Part shown: positions 44,253 to 52,417 of the stretch, in pieces
Position numbering within the stretch: the stretch's first letter is position 1
Layout of the letters: each line of letters begins with the position of its first letter
Assembly: GCA_947630845.1 (NCBI GenBank)
Contig: CANRJB010000013.1
Span: forward strand, 1-64,000
DNA from: an uncultured Clostridia bacterium
Lineage (GTDB): Bacteria > Bacillota > Clostridia > Oscillospirales > Ruminococcaceae
DNA length: 64,000 nt
Direction: 5' to 3'
Program-made: the position numbers and the translations under genes
The notes under the pieces: model-generated
What the model saw: the letters and a program-made list of their open reading frames with translations, nothing else
What the model was told of the DNA's origin: nothing
Databases searched by the model: none

Positions 44253-45427
44253 GCTCCACCTCCTGTCAGCAGAAACACGGGGTTCTGTGCGGAGAGCATT
44301 GTGTAATTTCCGACAGCATGAGTGTGCGTGACAGAAAACTGCGTAATGGAACAGGGGATGCCGGACGCTGCAAACGCATCCTGTGTCTCCCGGAGCGTTT
44401 CCAAAGTCACTGCGGCAGCAACAATGCGGACATGTGGATTTCTTTTCACAAGATCCTCGAAAATCATATGCATCCGTCCGCCGCTCCCACCAATAAAGAC
44501 CTTATCCGGCACAGGCAGCGTCTCCGATGGATAAAGCTGTTCGGATGGTAAAATATTATCACAGTGATGCAGCCTTGCATTGCTCATCGTCAGGCGAAGA
44601 GCATCGGCATTCCGGTCAATGGCATAGACCTTACCATCCGGACAATGCAGTGCCATCTCAACTGATACCGAACCAGTGCCGCACCCGATGTCATAGCAGA
44701 TACTCTTCCGACCGATTCCCAACGCACAGACTGCTGCACAACGCACCTCTGCCTTCGTCATGGGAATCGCTGTCCGGACAAAGTCTGCGTCCGACAGATG
44801 CCGCTGTTCTGAAAACGACGGATTTTCGACAATTACTGTGCAAAGTGACTGCGCCTCATACGTCGTCAAACCGGATGCTGTTCCGGACGTGATCGTTTCC
44901 TCCGGGTAGCCAAGACATTCCCCCACATGCACTGCCACATCCCCTAATCCATATATACAGAGCTGTGTACAAAGTTTCGCCGCCGTCATTTTTCCGCCCA
45001 GCAGAAAACAGCAGCAGGCATTCTGCCGGACATGCACAGCAATGTTTTCTTCAGCTCCGTGCAGACTGACAAACTGCATCCCTTCCCACGGCATCCCCAA
45101 CTTTGCCGCAAGATAGACAGGCGAGGAAATCCCACAGATACGCCGTATCTCAACACCCTCCAACGTGTCAAGCTGCTTTGCGATGCTATGGAATCCACAA
45201 TCTCCCGATACGAGTAAAGCAGCCTTTGTTTCCGTTCCGGCATAAAGCCGCTTTGCGATCTCATCGACCCGGTATGAGGAAAACGTAGCCTTTCCTGCAT
45301 TCCGGTACGGACGCAGCATCCGCTCCGCACCGATGAGCAGGTCGGCATCGGCAATGGCATCTGCCGCTTCTTTTGTCAAGGTTTTGTCCCCCTCCATACC
45401 TGTGCTGATGATGGTAAGCTGCATCAT
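44249..45427 (-). CDS. cbiET: Fused cobalt-precorrin-7 C5-methyltransferase and C15-methyltransferase/decarboxylase
   Basis: 392 residues joining two enzymes. The CbiE part (about 1-200) is a tetrapyrrole methylase with LLIGAERML, VSGDCGFHSIAKQL and GISSPVYLAAKLGMPWEG. The CbiT part (about 205-392) has the SAM motif YDIGCGTGSVSVEMALHC and GGSGGRMHMIFE. It methylates C-5 and C-15 and removes the acetate carboxyl at C-12. The start at 45427 overlaps cbiJ (ATGA); GGGAGATG gives the ribosome site. The longer reading to 45517 is rejected. Confidence 0.94.
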   Translation of the reverse strand: MMQLTIISTGMEGDKTLTKEAADAIADADLLIGAERMLRPYRNAGKATFSSYRVDEIAKRLYAGTETKAALLVSGDCGFHSIAKQLDTLEGVEIRRICGISSPVYLAAKLGMPWEGMQFVSLHGAEENIAVHVRQNACCCFLLGGKMTAAKLCTQLCIYGLGDVAVHVGECLGYPEETITSGTASGLTTYEAQSLCTVIVENPSFSEQRHLSDADFVRTAIPMTKAEVRCAAVCALGIGRKSICYDIGCGTGSVSVEMALHCPDGKVYAIDRNADALRLTMSNARLHHCDNILPSEQLYPSETLPVPDKVFIGGSGGRMHMIFEDLVKRNPHVRIVAAAVTLETLRETQDAFAASGIPCSITQFSVTHTHAVGNYTMLSAQNPVFLLTGGGA

Positions 45428-46149
45428 TTTTTCATCTCCCTGAGCTGAGCCATGAGTGTAGTTATAGACATACCACTTTCCTGCGGTCGGGCAAGTGTAA
45501 CCATGCCTATGCCGCACTGCCGTGCCGCCGCTGCTTTTTCCGGATAACCGCCCGCACTGCCGCTCTCCTTCGTCACGAGCAGCCCTGCACCGCTTATCCG
45601 GATATCTTCGATATTACGTGTAATTGTGTACGGCGGCATACCTGTGAGAATATGCCGGTATCCAAGCTGCCTGCATTGTTCCTCTGCCCCCTCTGCCGCA
45701 AGGACACGTACCCAGATCCTTTCTCCATAGTCATGTACTTTTGTCAGATATGGTAAATATTTGCTCCCCAAAGTACTGAGGATCACTCCCCCGTACATGT
45801 CCAGATACGAAACGAGTTCTTTCATACTCTCTACAGTATCGCCGCAAATCGTTGTCCTCTCACGCAGCAGACGTACATATGGCGTATCTGTTTTTTTACA
45901 AGCTATGCAAATATTCCGTGTTGCTTCTTCTGCGTAAGGGTGTGTGGCATCCACAGCCATGTAAGGATGGTGCAAACGTAAAAATTCTGTCATTTTATCT
46001 GCGTTCATTTTTCCTTTCCGCACTCTCATTCCCGTAACCAGTGATGCCCCGAAGTCTGTTGCCACGCAGACGATCGCAGGAATTTTTTCTTCTTCACAGA
46101 ATTCCGCAAGCTGCCGTCCTTCAGTCGTGCCACCGAAAATCACGATCAT
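45424..46149 (-). CDS. cbiJ: Cobalt-precorrin-6A reductase
   Basis: 241 residues. NADH-dependent reduction of cobalt-precorrin-6A to 6B. Visible: N-terminal VIFGGTTEGRQLAEF, VDATHPYAEEATRNI, LSTLGSKYLPYL and LVTKESGSAGGYPEK, all typical of the CobK/CbiJ family. Overlaps cbiH and cbiET by 4 bp each. Confidence 0.95.
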   Translation of the reverse strand: MIVIFGGTTEGRQLAEFCEEEKIPAIVCVATDFGASLVTGMRVRKGKMNADKMTEFLRLHHPYMAVDATHPYAEEATRNICIACKKTDTPYVRLLRERTTICGDTVESMKELVSYLDMYGGVILSTLGSKYLPYLTKVHDYGERIWVRVLAAEGAEEQCRQLGYRHILTGMPPYTITRNIEDIRISGAGLLVTKESGSAGGYPEKAAAARQCGIGMVTLARPQESGMSITTLMAQLREMKK

Positions 46150-46862
46150 AGGCGATATCCTCTCGACGTGACCATTCTTCCTGAAATCACCTTTGTATCC
46201 GTATTGCCGACGAATACTGTCGTGAACATATCGACCTGAACCTCACGCAGTTCACCAAGTGTCAGCACCTCGGACTTCTGTCCGGTTCGTCCGATATTTC
46301 GCACAAAACCGCATACTGTCTCCGGAGATCTGTAAGTCAGGATCATATCACATGCCCTTTTCAGATAGTCCGCACGCTGCCTTGAAGAAGGATTGTACAG
46401 CACGATGACGAAATTCCCCTCTGCTGCGCAGCGAAGCCGTTTCATGATGGTATCCATCGGCGTGAGCAGATCAGACAGGCTGATGACGGCAAAGTCATTG
46501 CTCAAAGGCGCACCAAGCACCGCTGAGCCGCTCAATGCCGCAGTAACTCCCGGTACGATCTCAATATCAAAATCATACCATTCTCCCATCTCAAATGCCA
46601 ATGCTGCCATCCCGTAGACAGCCGCATCGCCGGAACAGACCATTGCAGCTGTATGTGTCTGCGCCGCCTCCAATGCCATCTTCACACGTTCCTTCTCCTG
46701 TCGCATCCCTGTGGCAATGCACTTCTTTTCGGGAAAATATCGACGAATCTGCTCAATATAGACAGTATATCCGAAAATGATATCACTGCGCAGAATAGCA
46801 TCATGCGCCTGCAAGGTCATTCCCTCACGGCTGCCTGCGCCTATGCCGACAATATAGAGCAT
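46146..46862 (-). CDS. cbiH: Cobalt-factor III / precorrin-3B C17-methyltransferase
   Basis: 238 residues of the tetrapyrrole methylase family; ring-contraction step of the anaerobic route. Visible: VGIGAGSREGMTLQAHDAI, VCSGDAAVYGMAAL, PGVTAALSGSAVLGAPLSND and the subfamily mark LYNPSSRQRADYL. AAGGAGG lies 8 nt before the ATG. The start overlaps the cbiG stop by one base. Confidence 0.95.
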   Translation of the reverse strand: MLYIVGIGAGSREGMTLQAHDAILRSDIIFGYTVYIEQIRRYFPEKKCIATGMRQEKERVKMALEAAQTHTAAMVCSGDAAVYGMAALAFEMGEWYDFDIEIVPGVTAALSGSAVLGAPLSNDFAVISLSDLLTPMDTIMKRLRCAAEGNFVIVLYNPSSRQRADYLKRACDMILTYRSPETVCGFVRNIGRTGQKSEVLTLGELREVQVDMFTTVFVGNTDTKVISGRMVTSRGYRL

Positions 46863-47878
46863 CAGAGCGTCCTCCTTTTCGCAAAGTCAAGCAACATCGG
46901 CATTTCTGCCGCAGCGACCGTCACACCGTCCTGCACATGTTTCTGCACTGTCAGATGTCCGCCGCTGCACAGCACCGCACTTCGCTCGCACACATTGTCT
47001 ACCCCTGTCACATTTTTGACAAAATCAGATGTGATAAATGTTCCCTGCACCTCGTTCAGTTTCTCCGCAGAAAAGCAGTGCAGCGGTATACACTGCTCCT
47101 GACAATACGCTGACAGCCCCGGTTCATGCGCTTTTATGTCTATGGTTGCAACCGCTGTAATACGCTCCTCCGGAATATCTGCAAACCGGACTGCATCGGC
47201 AATTTGTCGTGCAGACGTACCTTTTTTGCAGCCGATACCGACCACAATATTCTTTGCAGTAAGTTCCAATGTGACCGGAAACATCTTTTCCGTCCCGATG
47301 CATATGCCGACACGACAATTCACATCATCTGTCAATTCATCCGGAAGATTGAGATATGGGTAAGCACTCTGAATGCCGACCCTCTCTCCGTGCAGCACTG
47401 CCGCAGCAACTTCTTTTGCTGCCGCAAGGTCATGAAGAAGCAGTCCGTTTGCCGCTGCAAAGCTGTCTGGGGAAAATCTGCCGCCAATATCCGTTGCTGT
47501 CGTAATGACCGGCATTGCATCCATCCGCTCTGCAAGAAGCTCTGCCAGTGCATTCGCTCCGCCGATATGTCCCGATATGAGTGGTATCACAAATTTGCCC
47601 TGCTCATCCATAACGATGACTGCCGGATCATGAACCTTGTCATGCAGCAGCGGTGCGATCGACCGCACTGCAATTCCAGTTGCACCAATAAAAATAAGCC
47701 CATCTACCGAATTAAACAACAACAACGTTTGTTCTGCTATGCTTTTGAATAAAGTCATCTGTGCATCGGGATAACGTTCATATCCATATTGTCTTATTTC
47801 ATGTTCCGGAAGATGTATCGCAATATTTTGCGATAACTGCTGACCCCTTTCTGTCACTGACAAAATGGCGATTTTCAT
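46862..47878 (-). CDS. cbiG: Cobalt-precorrin-5A hydrolase
   Basis: 338 residues. Opens the delta-lactone and releases acetaldehyde. The N-terminal half has IFIGATGIAVRSIAPLLHDK and LISGHIGGANALAELLAE; the C-terminal half has VVGIGCKKGTSARQIADAV and the EPGLSAYCQE segment. GGGAGGGG upstream gives a strong ribosome site within the cbiF end (ATGA overlap). Confidence 0.95.
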   Translation of the reverse strand: MKIAILSVTERGQQLSQNIAIHLPEHEIRQYGYERYPDAQMTLFKSIAEQTLLLFNSVDGLIFIGATGIAVRSIAPLLHDKVHDPAVIVMDEQGKFVIPLISGHIGGANALAELLAERMDAMPVITTATDIGGRFSPDSFAAANGLLLHDLAAAKEVAAAVLHGERVGIQSAYPYLNLPDELTDDVNCRVGICIGTEKMFPVTLELTAKNIVVGIGCKKGTSARQIADAVRFADIPEERITAVATIDIKAHEPGLSAYCQEQCIPLHCFSAEKLNEVQGTFITSDFVKNVTGVDNVCERSAVLCSGGHLTVQKHVQDGVTVAAAEMPMLLDFAKRRTL

Positions 47879-48624
47879 CCTTTCCCCTCCCGGAATTCTG
47901 TAGAAAACTGCGCATCATAAAGCTTAGACAGCTCGTAATCATCCCCAAGAAAATCTCCGACCGTAATCAGCGCAGTCTTACGGATGCCATGCGCTGCGGC
48001 TGTCTCCGCTAACGTTCCAACTGTGCAGCGGCAGATGATTTCGTCCTTCCACGTCGCTTTGTAGACGATCGCCGCTCTTGTATCAACAGAATATCCCCCG
48101 GCAAGCAGCTCATCCACCAGCTTTCCAAGCATTCCGGCACTTAAAAATATTACCATAGTTGCCTGATGTGCAGCAAGGGAACGAATACTTTCCCGTTCCG
48201 GAACAGATGTCCTTCCTGCCATCCGGGTGAGGATGACGGTCTGCGATACGCCCGGAAGTGTGTATTCCGCCTTCAACGATGCTGCCGCCCCACAAAAAGA
48301 GCTTACACCGGGACATACCTCGTAAGCGATGTCCATTCGGTCAAGCTCGTCCATCTGCTCCCGAATTGCTCCAAAAATGCTCGGATCGCCTGTATGCAGC
48401 CGGACAACAAGCTTTTCCCCTGCCGCATGCATCACAGAAAGCACTTCTTCCAATGTCATATAAGCACTATTATGAATTTCGCACCCCGTCTTTGCATATT
48501 GCAGCAGCTCCGGATTCACCAGTGATCCTGCATAAATGAGAACATCTGCCTGTTGCAGCAGGCGCATTCCACGCACTGTAATCAAATCAACTGCACCACA
48601 TCCGGCTCCCACAAACCAGATCAT
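47875..48624 (-). CDS. cbiF: Cobalt-precorrin-4 C11-methyltransferase
   Basis: 249 residues, tetrapyrrole methylase. Visible: FVGAGCGAVDLITVRGMRLL (the usual Pro of the first loop is Cys here), YAGSLVNPELL, RLHTGDPSIFGAIREQMDEL and PGVSSFCGAAASLKAEYTLP. It methylates C-11 of cobalt-precorrin-4. 4-bp overlaps with cbiD and cbiG. Confidence 0.95.
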   Translation of the reverse strand: MIWFVGAGCGAVDLITVRGMRLLQQADVLIYAGSLVNPELLQYAKTGCEIHNSAYMTLEEVLSVMHAAGEKLVVRLHTGDPSIFGAIREQMDELDRMDIAYEVCPGVSSFCGAAASLKAEYTLPGVSQTVILTRMAGRTSVPERESIRSLAAHQATMVIFLSAGMLGKLVDELLAGGYSVDTRAAIVYKATWKDEIICRCTVGTLAETAAAHGIRKTALITVGDFLGDDYELSKLYDAQFSTEFREGKG

Positions 48625-49706
48625 ACCGACCCTCCGTTCTCCGTCCTGATTTTCCGAAGCAGCATTCCGACATCTGCCGTCTGCCAGCTTTTTACCATTT
48701 TTGTAGAAAACAGCACCGCCCCCACCGGCACATGCACTCTCTTTTTCAGGTGCATATCAATGCGCTGTACTGCCACATCCATCACTTTCTTCAGACAGTC
48801 CTCTTCTTCTAATATGGCAAAAGCCGCATCTGTTGTTATGCATTCTGTCAATTTTCTGAGAATGTTACCATTTACTCCTGCCAGTACTCCGCAGGTCACA
48901 AGTGTCTCCATCCGTCCGTCCGCAACGTGAGAGTGCGTATTCATGATGCCTGCGCCGAGCTTAATAAGCTTTCCTGCATGTCCGACAAGTACGATACCGG
49001 AAAATCCCATCTCCTCTGCCATATCCAATGCTTCACCGATGAAATTGCTGCACTGCACATCACAGTCTGTCGGAAGTTTCATCACATCATGTAAATACGT
49101 ATGTCCATAGTTTCCCGGAGTCAGCAGCAGTATTTTTTTGCCCTCTGCACGGCGCATTTTCATCTCCGTGCGAATGGTTGCAATCAATGCCGATGTACTC
49201 ATTGGTTCAACAATGCCCGTTGTTCCGATGATGGAAATGCCCCCCAAGATACCCAGATGCGGATTGTATGTCCGCTTTGCAAGTTCCTTGCCGCCGGGTA
49301 CAGAAATTACCACACGAAAGTTTCCTTTCACCTCCGCAAGTGCCGCAGCGATCATCTTTCGTGGTACAGAATTGATTGCCCATGCCCCGACCGGTTGGTC
49401 AAGTCCGGGTTTTGTCACTCTGCCGATACCCTCACCGCCGAGAATTTCAATTCCATGCGGAATTTCCGTCACTTCTGCATGTACCGCTATGCCGTTTGTC
49501 ACATCCGGGTCATCGCCGCTGTCCTTCACGACCGCACACTCTGCCGTCCCGTTTCTCATGATATGCACTGACACCGGCATGGTCAATCTTTTACCATCCG
49601 GAAGCGGAATACTGACGTTTTCCGCATGCTCTCCATGCAGCAGAAGTGCCGCTGCCTTTGCAGCACCTGCGGCACATGCGCCTGTGGTATAGCCTTTCCT
49701 AAGCAT
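48621..49706 (-). CDS. cbiD: Cobalt-precorrin-5B C1-methyltransferase
   Basis: 361 residues. SAM-dependent methylation of C-1 in the anaerobic route. The start LRKGYTTGACAAGAAKAA is the family hallmark, with GGEGIGRVTKPGLDQPVGAW, GTTGIVEPMS and VLVGHAGKLIKLGAGIMNTH. The start at 49706 is set by conservation; it overlaps cbiL by 8 bp and has no good ribosome site, so coupling is likely. The longer reading to 49808 lies inside cbiL. Confidence 0.95.
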   Translation of the reverse strand: MLRKGYTTGACAAGAAKAAALLLHGEHAENVSIPLPDGKRLTMPVSVHIMRNGTAECAVVKDSGDDPDVTNGIAVHAEVTEIPHGIEILGGEGIGRVTKPGLDQPVGAWAINSVPRKMIAAALAEVKGNFRVVISVPGGKELAKRTYNPHLGILGGISIIGTTGIVEPMSTSALIATIRTEMKMRRAEGKKILLLTPGNYGHTYLHDVMKLPTDCDVQCSNFIGEALDMAEEMGFSGIVLVGHAGKLIKLGAGIMNTHSHVADGRMETLVTCGVLAGVNGNILRKLTECITTDAAFAILEEEDCLKKVMDVAVQRIDMHLKKRVHVPVGAVLFSTKMVKSWQTADVGMLLRKIRTENGGSV

Positions 49707-50382
49707 CTGCATGCACCACACATAGAGTAAAATAGCCACATGTTTCTGCCTCTTCCAGTGGTACATACCGCTCATCCGGCAGTGAACAGTTTTCAACTGC
49801 ATAGGCATACTGCAACTGATCCGATCCTTTCAGCAAATCTGCCAACTCCGGAAGATGAGTGCCGCATTTCAAGATAACCTTGCTTCCCGGCAGACGCAGC
49901 CTTTCCGCAAAATGTTCGCATCCATACGGCAATATCTGCATCGGCACATCTCCACTCACCAACGGCAGATTTTTACCACTTGCTGCTGCGCAGAAACTCG
50001 TTACTCCCGGCACTGTTTCCACCCGGAATCCCCTCTCTGCCACACGCATCCCGATCTCCGGAAATGTCCCGTACACCGATGCATCCCCAAGACAGAGCAT
50101 CGCAGCATCGCCATTTTTCAGTACCTCACAGATGCGGTCGGCAATCCGTTCAGCATTTGCACGCAGGAGCAGCTTGTCCTTTGTCATGGGAAAGTCAAGC
50201 AGCAAAATCTCCTTGCTGCTCATGTCCACCATCCCCTGCACGATACGCAGTGCAAGACTCGTGCCATCCTTTTTTCGGGGTGCAGCTATGGTGCGGCATT
50301 CGTTCAAAATGCGCACTGCCTTTAGTGTCAGCAGCTCCGGATCGCCCGGTCCAGTGCTGACTCCGTACAGCGTCCCCATCAT
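49699..50382 (-). CDS. cbiL: Cobalt-precorrin-2 C20-methyltransferase
   Basis: 227 residues, tetrapyrrole methylase. Visible: GVSTGPGDPELLTLKAVRIL, LCLGDASVYGTFPEIGMRV and TVPGVTSFCAAASGKNLPLV. First cobalamin enzyme in the run and the first methylation after cobalt insertion. Its ATG overlaps the stop codon of the GH3 lipoprotein gene (ATGATGG), so translation is tied to that gene. Confidence 0.95.
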   Translation of the reverse strand: MMGTLYGVSTGPGDPELLTLKAVRILNECRTIAAPRKKDGTSLALRIVQGMVDMSSKEILLLDFPMTKDKLLLRANAERIADRICEVLKNGDAAMLCLGDASVYGTFPEIGMRVAERGFRVETVPGVTSFCAAASGKNLPLVSGDVPMQILPYGCEHFAERLRLPGSKVILKCGTHLPELADLLKGSDQLQYAYAVENCSLPDERYVPLEEAETCGYFTLCVVHADA

Positions 50383-52277
50383 TCGTACCTCAGCCCATAG
50401 CCGACCTCATACAACGGCACACCTGCCTCAAGATTGCTGATACTGTCATAGTATGGCATGGACAAAGTACCAGTAAATGGGGATTTTCCGGTCAGCACAT
50501 TGGCAACGGCATCTCCCTCACTGCCAAACAATCCACACATCACGACTGCATTCCAGTTATTTTCCGGCAGAATCACATTCCGCCCTGCCACCACCAGTGT
50601 CACCGTCGGATGACCAAGCGATGCTGCTAAATCAATGGCATCCTGATTACCGGACAATCCCAGTTCTCCTGTCAGAGACAAGTCCTCCGTATCACCATTC
50701 CATTCCGCATAAGGGATCTCCCCCACACAGAGCAGGGTCATATCTGCCTGTGATGCCTGTGCTTCGTCTGTAATGATGGTCAGCCCATACTCCGGCGCAA
50801 TTGCTTCTAACCCCTCTAAAATAGTTGTCGCACCCTCGATGACCTTACGCTCCTTATTTTCGGCATCCGTCAGCCCCATCCATTGCCGTGTCCAGCCGCC
50901 GCACTGCACACCGGTATCATTTGCCGCAGGACCTGTGACAAAAATTGTCGTTCCTTCCTGAATGGGAAGTATACCGTCATTTTGCAGCAGAACAAGGCTT
51001 TCCTCTGCCAATGTACGGGCAAGGTCACGATATTCTGCCGAACCTGTTTCCGTCTGTTTTGTCTGCACATTGTCAAAGTAGGGGTCATCAAACACCCCTG
51101 CTTCCATTTTCATCTGAATAATGTGCGTCACTGCCTCATTCATGCGCTCCTCTGTAATGCTGCCCTCATCGACAGCTTCCACCAGATACTGCGCACACTG
51201 TTGAAATGACTCCGGCTCCATGAGCAGGTCAATGCCGGCATTCACCGCAAGGATGATCTGCTGCTTATAGTCCGATGTACTTTGAATATTCTGGATGGAA
51301 TCCCAGTCACTCACGACCATTCCTTCAAAACCCAGTTCCTGCCGCAGCACACCTGCAATATAGTCTGCATTTTCATGCATTTTCACACCGTTAAGAGAGC
51401 TGTGGCTGATCATAATGGTCTGTACACCTTCATCAATGAGGGCTTTGTAAATGGCAAGCTGCGATTGGATCTCCTCTTCAGAAAGCTGTGCATCTCCCCT
51501 GTCAATGATACGGCTGATACCGTCTGAAGAAGTCTCTCCTGTGCCATACTTTACCAGACCATCGCCCAGATAGTGCTTCGGACATACAATGACCCCTGCC
51601 TCCAGTTGTCCCTTTGTAAATGCCAAAGCCAGACTTTTTACCCGTTCCGGATCGGACGAATAACTTTCATAGGTGCGCCCCCATCTCGGATCGCCGGACA
51701 CTGCCACACAGGGCGCAAAATTCCAGACCATCTGCGAAAGCTTCATTTCATCTGCCACAGCAAGCCCCATCTCATAGGTCAAGTCAGGATCGTTTGCCAT
51801 GCCGATGTTGATGTTATGCGGAAAAATGACCGTTCCCACACAATAATTCACCCCATGCACTGAATCCTGCCCATAGACAAACGGCAGTCCGGTGTCGGAC
51901 TCTAAAGCATTCTGCTGATAATTGTCAATTGTGTTGCTCCAACGCTCTGCATCAAAACCGGTCAGTCCGATCGTTGACAAAATCGTACCATAATCATTGC
52001 GTTCCATATCCTTCAAGGTAAGATTATAGATGGCAGGCATCACCATCTGGTTTGCCTTTTCCTCCACCGTCAGCATTGCAGCGATCTCCGCTGCGGTCAT
52101 ATTTTCATAAGAACGCTTTCCATTCTCATCCGTCGCAGCAGCATCAGTCCCGGATGTCTCCGTAAATGCCGTTTCCGGTACAGACACATCCACTGATGAG
52201 GACGAGTCATCCGGCTGTGTACACCCCGTTATTCCTATAACAGCTAAAATACAAATCCACATCAACTGTTTTTTCAT
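50379..52277 (-). CDS. GH3 beta-glucosidase-type lipoprotein
   Basis: 632 residues. Lipobox GITGC (Cys about 19), then a GH3 TIM barrel with the nucleophile Asp324 in GFEGMVVSDWDSIQ and PKHYLGDGLVKYGTGE (K-H motif). A GH3 alpha/beta-sandwich domain follows, with LGHPTVTLVVAGRNVILPEN near the C-terminus. It would release glucose from cello-oligosaccharides at the cell surface. GAGGT 6 nt upstream supports the ATG at 52277 over the GTG at 52280. Its stop overlaps the cbiL start by 4 bp. Confidence 0.93.
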   Translation of the reverse strand: MKKQLMWICILAVIGITGCTQPDDSSSSVDVSVPETAFTETSGTDAAATDENGKRSYENMTAAEIAAMLTVEEKANQMVMPAIYNLTLKDMERNDYGTILSTIGLTGFDAERWSNTIDNYQQNALESDTGLPFVYGQDSVHGVNYCVGTVIFPHNINIGMANDPDLTYEMGLAVADEMKLSQMVWNFAPCVAVSGDPRWGRTYESYSSDPERVKSLALAFTKGQLEAGVIVCPKHYLGDGLVKYGTGETSSDGISRIIDRGDAQLSEEEIQSQLAIYKALIDEGVQTIMISHSSLNGVKMHENADYIAGVLRQELGFEGMVVSDWDSIQNIQSTSDYKQQIILAVNAGIDLLMEPESFQQCAQYLVEAVDEGSITEERMNEAVTHIIQMKMEAGVFDDPYFDNVQTKQTETGSAEYRDLARTLAEESLVLLQNDGILPIQEGTTIFVTGPAANDTGVQCGGWTRQWMGLTDAENKERKVIEGATTILEGLEAIAPEYGLTIITDEAQASQADMTLLCVGEIPYAEWNGDTEDLSLTGELGLSGNQDAIDLAASLGHPTVTLVVAGRNVILPENNWNAVVMCGLFGSEGDAVANVLTGKSPFTGTLSMPYYDSISNLEAGVPLYEVGYGLRYE

Positions 52278-52303
52278 CACATGACCTCTTTTTCTCTAAA
52301 TTC

Positions 52304-52348
52304 ACAATACCCCTTGCATCCGCAAAGGGTATTGTTCAGTGCATTATA
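52304..52348 (-). promoter_or_regulatory. Possible GH3/cobalamin operon promoter with 5' stem-loop
   Basis: On the minus strand TATAAT lies at 52343-52348, without a convincing -35. The predicted transcript start (about 52336) coincides with a hairpin: ACAATACCC (52304-52312) pairs with 52327-52335 and TTGC with GCAA inside. A transcript from here would begin with a stem-loop, which often stabilises messages. The hairpin is nearly identical to the riboswitch-linked terminator at 35341-35367, but has no T-run. Confidence 0.5.
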
Positions 52349-52417
52349 CTGCTTCGCTGTATCCACAGACATCGGCTATTCCCGAAACACCATATTGCGG
52401 TTGTTCGGAAATCGGTT

